From assembly GCF_901827185.1 (NCBI RefSeq), contig NZ_LR594671.1:4113501-4177500 (forward strand): DNA of 64,000 nucleotides, given 5' to 3'. Below, in pieces: positions 40,801-48,862 of the stretch. Positions within the stretch are counted from its first letter, which is position 1; each line of letters begins with the position of its first letter. The DNA is from Variovorax sp. PBL-E5 (GTDB lineage: Bacteria > Pseudomonadota > Gammaproteobacteria > Burkholderiales > Burkholderiaceae_C). The notes beneath the pieces were generated by a model. It had not been told where the DNA came from and did no database searches. It saw only the letters and a program-made list of their open reading frames with translations. Made by a program: the position numbers and the translations under genes.

Positions 40801-43800
40801 AGACCGACGTCAAGGACATCGGCACCATCTGCAGTGGCAAGAGCGACGCGCGCGGCCTGCTGCTGTGCGAGGCCGAACTCAAGGAGGCGGGCGAGGTCGA
40901 ACTGATCGCCAGCGCCACGGACAAGGACGGCCGCGACAGCCGCGCCGCGAGTTCAGTCTACGTGACGAAGCAGGGCGAACTCTGGTTCGGCGGCGAGGAC
41001 CATGACCGCATCGACGTGCTGCCCGAGAAGAAGAACTACCAGCCCGGCGAGACCGCCAAGTTCCAGGTGCGCAGCCCGTTCCGCTTCTCGACCGCGCTGG
41101 TGTCGGTCGAGCGCGAGGGCGTGATCGAAACCCACGTGGTGCAGCTCGACGGCAAGGACCCGACCGTCACGCTGCAGGTGAAGCCCGAGTGGGGGCCGAA
41201 CGCCTACGTGAGCGTGCTCGCGCTGCGCGGGCGGCTGCGCGAGGTGCCGTGGTACAGCTTCTTCACCTGGGGCTACAAGGCGCCGCGCGAATGGTGGACC
41301 GCCTTCTGGTACGAGGGCAAGGAGTACGTCGCGCCGACCGCGCTGGTCGATCTCAGCAAACCGGCCTTCCGGCTCGGCCTCGCCGAGATCCGCGTCGGCA
41401 CGCAGGCGCACCTGATCGACGTCAAGGTGACGAGCGACAAGCCCAGCTATCCGGTGCGCGGCAAGGCGCAGATCACCATCTCGGCCAGGCTGCCCGGCGG
41501 CAAGCCGGCCGCAGGCGCCGAAGTGGCGCTGGCCGCGGTCGACCAGGCGCTGCTGGAGCTGATGCCCAACGACAGCTGGAACCTGCTCGATGCGATGCTG
41601 CAGCGGCGCAGCTGGGGCGTGAGCACCTCGACCGCGCAGATGGAGATCGTCGGCCGTCGCCACTACGGCCGCAAGGCCGTGCCGGCGGGCGGCGGCGGGG
41701 GCAAGGCCCAGACGCGCGAGTTGCTCGACACCCTGCTGCTGTGGAACCCCGCAGTGGTGCTCGATGCGAACGGCCAGGCCACCGTGACCGTGCCGCTCAA
41801 CGACGCGCTGACCACTTTCAGGATCGTCGCCGTGGCCGATGCAGGCACCGGCCTCTTCGGCACCGGCCAGACCTCGATCCAGGCCACGCAGGACCTGCAG
41901 ATCGTCAGCGGCCTGCCGCCGCTGGTGCGCGAGGACGACCAGTTCCGCGCCCAGATCACGCTGCGCAACACGACGCAGAAGCCGATGAAGGTCGAGGCCG
42001 CGCCGCGCGCGACGCTGCTCACGCTGGCGCCGCAAACGGTCGACATCCCGGCCGGCGAAGCGCGCGAGCTCGCATGGACGGTGACCGCGCCCGCGCAGCT
42101 CGCGCAGACGCGCGCCGAAGCCATCCTGTGGGAGATCGAGGCCCACGACACGCTCGGCGGCGCGCGCGATGCGCTGAAGGTGCGCCAGCGCATCGTGCCG
42201 GCCGTGCCGCTGACCGTGCAGCAGGCCACGCTGGTGCAGCTCGACGGGCCGTTCACGCTCGACGTCGCGCCGCCCGCCGATGCACTGCCCGGGCGCGGCG
42301 GCCTCAAGCTCTCGCTGCAGCCGCGGCTGGCCGAAGGGCTGACCGGCGTGCGCGACTGGTTCGCCAACTATCCCTACATCTGCCTGGAGCAGAAGACCAG
42401 CAAGTCAGTCGGGCTGCGCGACGGCAAGGCCTGGCAGCAGGTGGTCGCGCAGTTGCCGAGCTACCTCGACGGCGACGGCCTGGCCAGCTACTTCCCGCCG
42501 CGCGACGGCGAGGCCAACCGCGGCAGCGACACGCTGACCGCCTACGTGCTCGCGGCCACCAACGAAGCCGCGGCGCTCGACCCCGCCTTCGCGCTGCCCG
42601 ACGACGTGGTGACGCCGATGACCGAGGGCCTGATCGCCTTCGTCGAGGGCAAGATTCAGCGCGACTTCTGGAGCCCGCGCAAGGACCTCGATGTGCGCAA
42701 GCTCGCCGCGCTCGAAGCGCTGTCGCGCTATGGCAAGGCGCAAGGCCGCATGACCGGCAGCATCACCATCGCGCCCAACCAATGGCCGACCAGTGCGGTG
42801 ATCGACTGGCTCAACATCCTCAAGCGCGTGACGGACGTGCCGCAGCGCCAGCAGCGCATGGACGAGGCGAACAACGTGCTGAAGGCGCGCCTGAGCTACC
42901 AGGGCACCAAGCTGATCTTCAGCACCGAGCAGGACGACTACTGGTGGTGGCTGATGGTCAACGGCGACGTCAACACCGCGCGCCTGCTGCTCGCGGTGAT
43001 GGACGACCCGGCCTGGAAGGACGATACGGCCAAGCTGGTCAACGGCTTCATCGGCCGCCAGCAGAACGGCGCCTGGCACACCACCACCGCCAACCTGTGG
43101 GGCGGGCTCGCGCTGGAGAAGTTCTCCAAGCAATTCGAGAGCGCGCCGGTCGCCGGCATCACCGCAGCGACCCTCGGCGCGGCCAAGGCGCAGGTCGACT
43201 GGCGCAAGGTCGAGCGCATCAAGACCGGCGACGCGGGTGGCGCACCGAACCAGACCACCTTCTTCGGTGCACCGGCCTCGCCCGGCAACCTGCGCAACAA
43301 CAGCATGTTCCTTCCGTGGCCCGCGGGCGCGGCGCACGACACGCTGCTGGTGACGCAAAGCGGCAGCGGAAAGCCCTGGCTCACGCTGCAGTCGATCGCC
43401 GCGGTGCAGCTCAAGGCGCCGTTCGCGGCGGGCTATGCGATCAAGAAGACCGTCACGCCGGTCGAGCAGGCCGTGAAGGGCATCTACACGCGCGGCGACG
43501 TGCTGCGCGTGACGCTGGAGATCAATGCCAGCGCCGACATGACCTGGGTCGCGGTGACCGACCCGATCCCCGGCGGCGCGACCATCCTCGGCGGCGGCCT
43601 CGGTCGCGACTCGCAGATCGCGACCCAGGGCGAGAAGAAGACGGGCGCCGGCTGGGCCGCCTTCGAGGAGCGCAGCTTCGAGGCCTTCCGCAGCTACTAC
43701 GAGTACCTGCCCAAGGGCGTGGTGAAGATGGAGTACACGGTGCGCCTCAACAACGTCGGCGACTTCGCGCTGCCGCCGAGCCGCGTCGAGGCGCTGTATG

Positions 43801-43859
43801 CGCCGGAGATGTTCGGCGAGGCGCCGAACGAGCGTATCAAGGTGGAGGCGGTGAAATAG
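37866..43859 (+). CDS. Alpha-2-macroglobulin family protein with thioester
   Basis: A 1997-residue periplasmic protease trap. The TTG start at 37866 is preceded by AAGGAG at 7 bases; the first ATG at 37884 lies too far from it. The signal peptide ends near AHA-LQIT. Unlike E. coli YfhM it has no lipobox. Macroglobulin domains follow, with MG2 near NVPTSLQPEPDRIAHTIFDR, a Gly-rich bait-like stretch near GRKAVPAGGGGGKAQ, and the thioester CLEQ at Cys1506 in YPYICLEQKTS. The C-terminal complement-like domain ends NERIKVEAVK. Family members covalently trap attacking proteases. The usual partner gene, pbpC, is at 48.9 kb instead of adjacent. Confidence 0.93.
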   Translation: MKTRTTMRALATAVLTLAALGAHALQITSLTPQGEVARVRQVVAKFDQAAVSFGDPKAPAPLAVSCSDAQAGKGNGRWTADRQWVFDFEDDLPPGVRCTVTRVAAFKSASGSDLSGPERYQFSTGGPFIRSWQPSYGKIDEQQLFMLQLNGPATLDSVRDNVWCAAEGIGERIPVRLIEGEQRAALLKSLGLDKQAEKAPLRFVTLQCNRTLTPASRVQLVYGKGVATPSGVPNTIERRLKFEVREPFAVSFTCERENAQSACLPLKPLVLRFNAPVSRKLAAAITLKGGDKLFKPKFDDDGNAPPDDDAVVDSVSFPPPFAEQGQFSIELPPKFQDASGRALAAPDSFPMKVATGAMPPLAKFAASPFGVVERLAEPGGVALMPVTVRRVETALQVQALTPGKVSDMNPKTDAEIIAWFRKVRRYDSNTTISRKEAARDVKAALPKVIDKDDADDIQTRMVSLLGGQGGVRTLDMPKSESGDPRPFEVIGIPLTPGFHVLEIASQKLGDALLDDRYGSGRTMYVRTTALATNLAVHFKLGRENAVAWVTTLDKGQVVANAAVRVSSCDGKQVATGTTDARGLVELAGISPNAPGCPGAADEDADDSGGGAYFVSARAKDAEGVNDLAFTWSDWQRGIEPWRFNVPTSLQPEPDRIAHTIFDRTLLRAGETVSMKHLIRTQTRTGFGLPDTLPETLVITHVGSGQQYTQPIKWRKTATGGESGENTFAIPPAAKLGVYQVELRNGKNGADADAGEGGQRSYATGEFRVEEFRLPVLEGRITPSDKKPLVAATTLPADVQVNYVAGGGAANLPVRVSAMVRGKSLAFADFDAFSFSPPTKDGTVATDTGDAPAVGDDARVIADKLPLTLDRNGAGKLSIDKIPLAKATPRELLLEATYADPNGEVQTLSSVQTLWPASVIAGVKTEGWVSTSQKLRFQALALDLSGKPQEGVTLNVRAVARITTTSRKRMVGGFYTYDNKTDVKDIGTICSGKSDARGLLLCEAELKEAGEVELIASATDKDGRDSRAASSVYVTKQGELWFGGEDHDRIDVLPEKKNYQPGETAKFQVRSPFRFSTALVSVEREGVIETHVVQLDGKDPTVTLQVKPEWGPNAYVSVLALRGRLREVPWYSFFTWGYKAPREWWTAFWYEGKEYVAPTALVDLSKPAFRLGLAEIRVGTQAHLIDVKVTSDKPSYPVRGKAQITISARLPGGKPAAGAEVALAAVDQALLELMPNDSWNLLDAMLQRRSWGVSTSTAQMEIVGRRHYGRKAVPAGGGGGKAQTRELLDTLLLWNPAVVLDANGQATVTVPLNDALTTFRIVAVADAGTGLFGTGQTSIQATQDLQIVSGLPPLVREDDQFRAQITLRNTTQKPMKVEAAPRATLLTLAPQTVDIPAGEARELAWTVTAPAQLAQTRAEAILWEIEAHDTLGGARDALKVRQRIVPAVPLTVQQATLVQLDGPFTLDVAPPADALPGRGGLKLSLQPRLAEGLTGVRDWFANYPYICLEQKTSKSVGLRDGKAWQQVVAQLPSYLDGDGLASYFPPRDGEANRGSDTLTAYVLAATNEAAALDPAFALPDDVVTPMTEGLIAFVEGKIQRDFWSPRKDLDVRKLAALEALSRYGKAQGRMTGSITIAPNQWPTSAVIDWLNILKRVTDVPQRQQRMDEANNVLKARLSYQGTKLIFSTEQDDYWWWLMVNGDVNTARLLLAVMDDPAWKDDTAKLVNGFIGRQQNGAWHTTTANLWGGLALEKFSKQFESAPVAGITAATLGAAKAQVDWRKVERIKTGDAGGAPNQTTFFGAPASPGNLRNNSMFLPWPAGAAHDTLLVTQSGSGKPWLTLQSIAAVQLKAPFAAGYAIKKTVTPVEQAVKGIYTRGDVLRVTLEINASADMTWVAVTDPIPGGATILGGGLGRDSQIATQGEKKTGAGWAAFEERSFEAFRSYYEYLPKGVVKMEYTVRLNNVGDFALPPSRVEALYAPEMFGEAPNERIKVEAVK

Positions 43860-43897
43860 ACCAGCGGCACGCGCCGCATCACGATGAAGGAAATCCC

Positions 43898-44281
43898 ATG
43901 ACCCGCAGATTCATCAGCTCCGGCTCGACCTTCGAAGCCGAGATCGGCTATTCGCGCGCCGTCGTCGACGGCGACTGGGTCTTCGTCTCCGGCACCACCG
44001 GCTTCGACTACGCGACCATGTCGATTGCCGACGACGTCGTCGCGCAGGCCGAGCAGTGCCTGAAGAACATCGAGTCCGCTTTGCGGCAGGCCGACGCCAG
44101 CCTGGCGGACGTGGTGCGCGTGACCTACGTGCTGCCCGACGGGGCCGCGTTCGCGTCCTGCTGGCCGGTGCTGCGCCGCTACTTCGGCGAGGTGCGGCCG
44201 GCCGCGATGATGATTTCCGCCGGCCTCGCGGATCCGCGCATGAAGATCGAGATCGAAGTCACGGCGCGCAAGCGTTCCTGA
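43898..44281 (+). CDS. RidA/YjgF family protein
   Basis: A 127-residue protein of the RidA (reactive enamine/imine deaminase) superfamily, starting TRRFISSGSTFEAEIGYSRA and containing VSGTTGFDY and the C-terminal segment IEIEVTA. True RidA needs a conserved arginine in the trimer active site. This member has VRVTYVL instead of the usual RxTxxL context, so it may be a divergent subfamily. AAGGA lies 7 bases before the ATG. It follows the A2M gene by 38 bases, probably on the same transcript. Confidence 0.85.
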   Translation: MTRRFISSGSTFEAEIGYSRAVVDGDWVFVSGTTGFDYATMSIADDVVAQAEQCLKNIESALRQADASLADVVRVTYVLPDGAAFASCWPVLRRYFGEVRPAAMMISAGLADPRMKIEIEVTARKRS

Positions 44282-44382
44282 ACTTGGCGCCGGCACGCGA
44301 TGGGGTGTGCCGGCGAATCCAGCGTAGGATATTTCCCGCGCGATGTTTTCAGCGCAAGCGCCAGTTCGTCGAATGCCCATGC

Positions 44383-47073
44383 ATGCCAAACGAGACCTCC
44401 ATTTCCTTCGCCCAGACCAAGGTCCAGCCGCCGCGCTTTCGTGCCGGCCTGGTCGAGCGCAGTGGCCTTGAGGAACGCCTCGGCGCGGCGCTGCTGAGCC
44501 GTCGCCTGGTGCTGTTGATCGCAGCGGCGGGCTACGGCAAGACGGTGGCACTGTCGCGCCAGCTGCTGAACCTGCCGCCCGGCTGCGCGACCGCTTGGAT
44601 CACGGCGGACGAGCAGGACGACTTGCCGCGACTGCTGGCCTGCCTGACGGAGGCGCTCGAAGCGCACGACCCGCCGTGGCGCGTCGCGACCCAGAGCCTC
44701 GTCGAGCAGGTGTCCAAAGCGCGGGAACTGCACGCGGTCGTCGCCGAATTGACGAACGCATTCGCCGCCATGCAGGTCGATCACGGCGTCATCGCCTTCG
44801 ACGACATGCACCTGGTCGCCGACCCCAGGGTGTTCGAGTTCCTGCAACTGCTGATCGAACGCGCGCCGACGAACTGGAGTTTCGCGATCGCCTCGCGGAT
44901 CGCTCCGCCGTTGTCGCTGGCGCGTCTTCGGGTGCATCACGAACTGGCCGAGTTCGGGGCCTCGGATCTGAGCTTCAGCCTGCAGGAGATTCGCAGCCTC
45001 TGCAACGCCGCCGGCCAGCACCATGACGACCAGTCGGCCGAGAGCCTGCTCGAGCGCACGCAGGGATGGGTGGCCGGGTTGTGCCTCACGCTGGATGTCC
45101 TGAGCCGCGCCGGCACGCCGACGGCCGGCCGGCGCCTGAGCCAGAGGCATCAGTTCGACTATCTGGCCAGCGAAGTGTTCGGGAGCATGTCCGAATCATG
45201 GCGCGACTTCCTCATGCGCTGCTCGGTGCTCCCGGAACTCACGGCCACGCGCTGCGCGAGGGTCAGCGGCAACGCGAATTCGGCCCGCATGCTCGAGGAG
45301 ATCGAGCAACGCGGCATGTTCGTCTCGGTGCTCGATGGCGAAGAGCTGACGCTGCGCATGCATGATCTGTTCCGCGATTTCCTCGACGATCGCCTGCGCC
45401 GTGAACATGCCGAAGAGATTCCGGAACTGCTGCTGCGCGCTGCACAAGACGAACCGGATCCGATGCGCAAGACCGACATGCTGCTGCGTGCCGGCGCCTG
45501 GCGCGAGGCCGAGGAACTGCTCTGCGAGGTGGCGCCGATCCTGTTGGCACAGGGCGACAGCGGCCGGATCGCCGGCCTGATGGAGCGCTTTCCGGCCGAC
45601 GCGCGCGCGCGCTCACCGCGTCTGGCCTATGTGCGCGGCGTGGTGGCCTGGAGCGAAATCGATATCGCGAGCACGAAGCACATGGGCGAGGCGGCCGCGG
45701 GTTTCGAGCGCGAAGGCGACCTGCGGCGCATGCGGCGTGCGCTCGCGCACCAAGCGCATGCCAACGCCACGTTGCGACCCCATGTCGCGACATCCGAGGC
45801 CATCGCCGCAGCGCTGGACCACGAGGACGCCGACCCGGACCTCGAAACGGAACTGGCGAAGGCCAGCCACCTGCACTGGAGGGCGGTCCTCAACGGGCCG
45901 CAGAGTGCAGTCCACCAGCACCTGGCGCGCTTGACCGAACTGCTGGAAAGCGGCGCCCCGCCCGCACTCTGGTTCAGCTTCTTCCCTTGGGTGCACTTCC
46001 ACTTCGGGATACCGGGGGCGCGCGCGCTGGCCATGCGTCTGGTCTCGGGTGCGCTGGCCGCGGCGGGGGACGGGTATTTCCCGCTGCAATTGCAGGCCCG
46101 AAGCGCCGAAGCGTATCTCTTCTTCTGGCAAGGACGCGTGGACGAAGCCCAGGAGCGGATACGGCAATTGCAGCTGGACGAGCAATGGGCCGGCCGGCCG
46201 GCGCAGTCGCGTTTCGGCTCGTGGAGCCTGCTGGGCGTCGCAGGCATGGTGACCGGCGATCGCACAGTCCTGCAGGATTCACGAGGCAAGTCGACAGAAT
46301 TCTTCCGGCGGTTGACCACGCTCGAATACGGCACGCTGGGCGTCACCGGCATCACGCTGTGCAACATGGAAATGGTCGCGGGCGCTCTCGCGGGATTGAC
46401 TCAGCACCCCAATCTGAGCTTCTCCTACTGGGGCATTTTCCCGGCTCTGTTCGAGGCCAGGCTCGCTTTGCACGACCAGCGCGATGAAGATGCGCTCGCG
46501 CTCCTGCGCGAATGCGTCAAGACCTCCAGCGATCGCGATCGCTTCGGCTTCGACGCGCTGGTGCGCGTCTTTCTGGCCATCGCCGAGATGCGCACCGGTT
46601 CGGCGACGGCCGCATGGCGCGCGGTCGAGCCGCTGGTGGGGAAGATCCGGAGTTCCGGTGAGGTGCTCGGCGTGCTGTTCTGCGGACCGGCCGCCCTCGC
46701 CGAGCTGGCCCGTTTCCCATGGCCCGGCGAAGTGCCGCGCGAAGGACTCGCCGAGCTGCAGCATTGGGCGCAGCGCTCGCAGGCGCTGCAGGTCGGTGCG
46801 CATCCCGCCGAGGCGACCCCGCCGGCGGCGTCGCTCGACACCCCGCTGAGCGCGCGCGAGTTCGAGGTGCTGACGCACATCGCCGCGGGCGACAGCAACA
46901 AGCTGATCGCGCGCGCACTGGACCTCAGCCCGCACACCGTCAAGCGCCACGTGGCGCGCATTCTCGATCGCCTGGACCTGGCCTCGCGCGGCGAGGCCGC
47001 GGCCTGGTACCACCGGCGCCTGGCGAAGGGCGCGTCCGAGCCGAACCGAGGTCCGCGCGGCATCGCAAAATAG
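44383..47073 (+). CDS. MalT-type LuxR-family ATP-dependent transcriptional activator
   Basis: An 896-residue LAL/MalT-like regulator. The STAND ATPase at the N-terminus has Walker A AAAGYGKT at 46-53 and Walker B-like VIAFDDMHL. A winged-helix region and long helical TPR-like sensor follow (about 400-800). The C-terminus is a LuxR helix-turn-helix (LSAREFEVLTHIAAGDSNKLIARALDLSPHTVKRHV, about 825-885). Start ATG 44383 has no good ribosome-binding site. Such proteins bind a small inducer and ATP, then oligomerise on DNA. Target genes are unknown; nearest candidates are the downstream DUF2277, thioesterase and LysE genes. Confidence 0.92.
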   Translation: MPNETSISFAQTKVQPPRFRAGLVERSGLEERLGAALLSRRLVLLIAAAGYGKTVALSRQLLNLPPGCATAWITADEQDDLPRLLACLTEALEAHDPPWRVATQSLVEQVSKARELHAVVAELTNAFAAMQVDHGVIAFDDMHLVADPRVFEFLQLLIERAPTNWSFAIASRIAPPLSLARLRVHHELAEFGASDLSFSLQEIRSLCNAAGQHHDDQSAESLLERTQGWVAGLCLTLDVLSRAGTPTAGRRLSQRHQFDYLASEVFGSMSESWRDFLMRCSVLPELTATRCARVSGNANSARMLEEIEQRGMFVSVLDGEELTLRMHDLFRDFLDDRLRREHAEEIPELLLRAAQDEPDPMRKTDMLLRAGAWREAEELLCEVAPILLAQGDSGRIAGLMERFPADARARSPRLAYVRGVVAWSEIDIASTKHMGEAAAGFEREGDLRRMRRALAHQAHANATLRPHVATSEAIAAALDHEDADPDLETELAKASHLHWRAVLNGPQSAVHQHLARLTELLESGAPPALWFSFFPWVHFHFGIPGARALAMRLVSGALAAAGDGYFPLQLQARSAEAYLFFWQGRVDEAQERIRQLQLDEQWAGRPAQSRFGSWSLLGVAGMVTGDRTVLQDSRGKSTEFFRRLTTLEYGTLGVTGITLCNMEMVAGALAGLTQHPNLSFSYWGIFPALFEARLALHDQRDEDALALLRECVKTSSDRDRFGFDALVRVFLAIAEMRTGSATAAWRAVEPLVGKIRSSGEVLGVLFCGPAALAELARFPWPGEVPREGLAELQHWAQRSQALQVGAHPAEATPPAASLDTPLSAREFEVLTHIAAGDSNKLIARALDLSPHTVKRHVARILDRLDLASRGEAAAWYHRRLAKGASEPNRGPRGIAK

Positions 47074-47124
47074 ATGAAACCTCGCGCTGCCGTCGGGCCG
47101 ACGGCGGCCCTCCATGGAGCGACG

Positions 47125-47418
47125 ATGTGTAGAAATATCAAGACCCTCTTCAATTTCGAGCCGCCCGCCACCGACGACGAGGTGCGCGCCGCCTCGCTGC
47201 AGTTCGTTCGCAAGCTCAGCGGCTTCACGGCGCCCTCCAAGGCCAACCAGGCGGCCTTCGATCGCGCGGTGGCCGAGGTGGCCGCCAGCGCGCGCACGCT
47301 GATCGAATCGCTGGTCACCACCGCCGATCCGCGCGACCGCGAGATCGAGGCGGTGCGGGCGAAGGCCCGGTCGGCTGCGCGTTTCGCCGCCCCGTACAAA
47401 GTCATCTCGCCGGACTGA
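47125..47418 (+). CDS. DUF2277 family protein
   Basis: A 97-residue cytosolic protein starting MCRNIKTLFNFEPPATDDEV, the distinctive start of DUF2277. Function unknown. GGAG lies 5 bases before ATG 47125; the open frame extends upstream, but the added residues are not family-like. It ends 4 bases before the thioesterase start, suggesting cotranscription. Confidence 0.87.
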   Translation: MCRNIKTLFNFEPPATDDEVRAASLQFVRKLSGFTAPSKANQAAFDRAVAEVAASARTLIESLVTTADPRDREIEAVRAKARSAARFAAPYKVISPD

Positions 47419-47422
47419 CGCC

Positions 47423-47827
47423 ATGCCCTCGATCGAAGAAATGCAACGGGCTCTCGAACCCTTGTTCCCCGGACTCATGGGCGTGCGCCTGCTGGCGCTC
47501 GAACCCGAACGCGTGCTGGCCGAAATGCCGGTGCGCGCCGCGCTCTGCACCGCCGGCGGCATCCTGCACGGCGGCGCCTACATGGCTTTCGCCGACACGC
47601 TCGGTGCGGTCGGCACGATCATCAATCTGGCCGCGGGCAAACGCACCACCACCACCGACTCCAGCACCAAGTTCATCGGCGGCGCGCGCATCGACACCAC
47701 GGTGACGGGCGAATCGATCGCGCTGCACCGCGGCCGCACGACGATGGTGTGGCAGACCAGCATCCGGACGGCCGAAGGCAAGCTGTGCGCGGTCGTCACG
47801 CAGACGCAGCTCGTGATGGAGGCCTGA
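47423..47827 (+). CDS. PaaI-family hotdog thioesterase
   Basis: A 134-residue single hotdog-fold acyl-CoA thioesterase. It has CTAGGILHGGAYMAFADTLG, with the HGG motif and acidic residue used for hydrolysis, and KFIGGARIDTTVTGES typical of the PaaI/YbgC-like branch. Probable substrate is an aromatic or medium-chain acyl-CoA; not determined. It follows DUF2277 by 4 bases. Confidence 0.87.
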   Translation: MPSIEEMQRALEPLFPGLMGVRLLALEPERVLAEMPVRAALCTAGGILHGGAYMAFADTLGAVGTIINLAAGKRTTTTDSSTKFIGGARIDTTVTGESIALHRGRTTMVWQTSIRTAEGKLCAVVTQTQLVMEA

Positions 47828-47889
47828 GCGCAACGACGATGCGGCCCGCCGCCGCGTTGTAATCTCCGTCATCCCAAGGAGTGCCTCCC

Positions 47890-48516
47890 ATGCCTGTTGA
47901 ACTCTGGCTCGCTTTCGTCGCCGCCTCGGCCGTGCTGCTGATCATCCCCGGCCCGACCATCCTGACGGTCATCAGCTATTCCATGGCGCACGGCCGGCGC
48001 GCCAACGTGCCGCTGGTCGCGGCCGTCGCGCTCGGCGATTCGACCGCGCTGGTGGTGTCGCTGCTCGGCCTGGGCGCGCTGCTGGCCAGCTCGGCGTTCT
48101 GGTTCATGGTCATCAAGTGGATCGGCGGCCTGTACCTGCTGTACCTCGGCATCAAGCTGCTGCGTGCCGGCGTCTCGACGGCCGAACTGGCCGCGCCCGC
48201 CGCACCCCGCTCGCGCTGGCGGCTGTTCGCCAACACCTACCTGGTGACGGCCCTCAATCCCAAGGGCATCGTGTTCTTCGTCGCCTTCCTGCCGCAGTTC
48301 ATCGACCCGCACAGCGAAGTCACGCACCAGCTCTGGGTACTGGCGCTGACCTTCGTCGCGATGGCGACGATCAATGCGACGCTCTATGCGGTGTTTGCCG
48401 GCTCGGCACGCAAGCTGCTCGCGTCGCCGCGCGCGCAGAAGCGCTTCCACCTGGCCGGCGGCTCGCTGCTGTCCGCGGCCGGCGTCTGGGCGCTGCTGGC
48501 CAAGCGCCCGGGCTGA
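47890..48516 (+). CDS. LysE/RhtB-family amino-acid exporter
   Basis: A 208-residue membrane protein with about six helices. Family signature at the N-terminus: IIPGPTILTVISYSMAHGRR, with GPTIL in place of the common GPxxx. KGIVFFVAFLPQFI lies mid-protein. It exports amino acids or related small molecules; substrate unknown. Start is the ATG at 47890 (AAGGAG 8 bases upstream); a GTG three codons earlier is in frame. Convergent with the small lipoprotein 6 bases downstream. Confidence 0.9.
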   Translation: MPVELWLAFVAASAVLLIIPGPTILTVISYSMAHGRRANVPLVAAVALGDSTALVVSLLGLGALLASSAFWFMVIKWIGGLYLLYLGIKLLRAGVSTAELAAPAAPRSRWRLFANTYLVTALNPKGIVFFVAFLPQFIDPHSEVTHQLWVLALTFVAMATINATLYAVFAGSARKLLASPRAQKRFHLAGGSLLSAAGVWALLAKRPG

Positions 48517-48522
48517 GGCGCT

Positions 48523-48726
48523 TCAATTGCGATTCGGATTGTTGGGCGCGCGGTCGTAGCGATTGGGCACGCCATCGTTGTCGCGATCGCGGTCGGAGCG
48601 GTTCGGAACGCCGTCGCGATCGCGGTCGCCATAGGCCCGCGGCGGCGGGCGGCCGTTGTCGTAGGGCACGGCGATACAACCGGCGAGCGTGGCGGACGCG
48701 ATGAGCAATGCGGCGAGTGTTTTCAT
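48523..48726 (-). CDS. Small Asp/Arg-rich lipoprotein with calcium-binding-like repeats
   Basis: A 67-residue lipoprotein, missed by size-limited gene calls because the open frame runs far upstream. AGGAG lies 5 bases before ATG 48726. The signal peptide ends in ATLAGC, a lipobox. The mature part has three repeats of the form DRDxDGVPNR, which resemble thrombospondin type-3 or EF-hand-like calcium loops. It ends in Asn/Pro-rich NNPNRN. It is divergent from pbpC (136-base gap). Role unknown. Confidence 0.72.
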   Translation of the reverse strand: MKTLAALLIASATLAGCIAVPYDNGRPPPRAYGDRDRDGVPNRSDRDRDNDGVPNRYDRAPNNPNRN

Positions 48727-48862
48727 GAGATCTCCTGTTTCCTGAAAGACCCCAAAGTGCCCCGCCGCCGCGCAGGGAAGGCCGGGACGGACGCCCGTCT
48801 GCGGGTAGGCCTCGTTCTCGTCTTGCGGCGCCCGGACGACCGGGCTGTGGCAAGCTAGCGAG

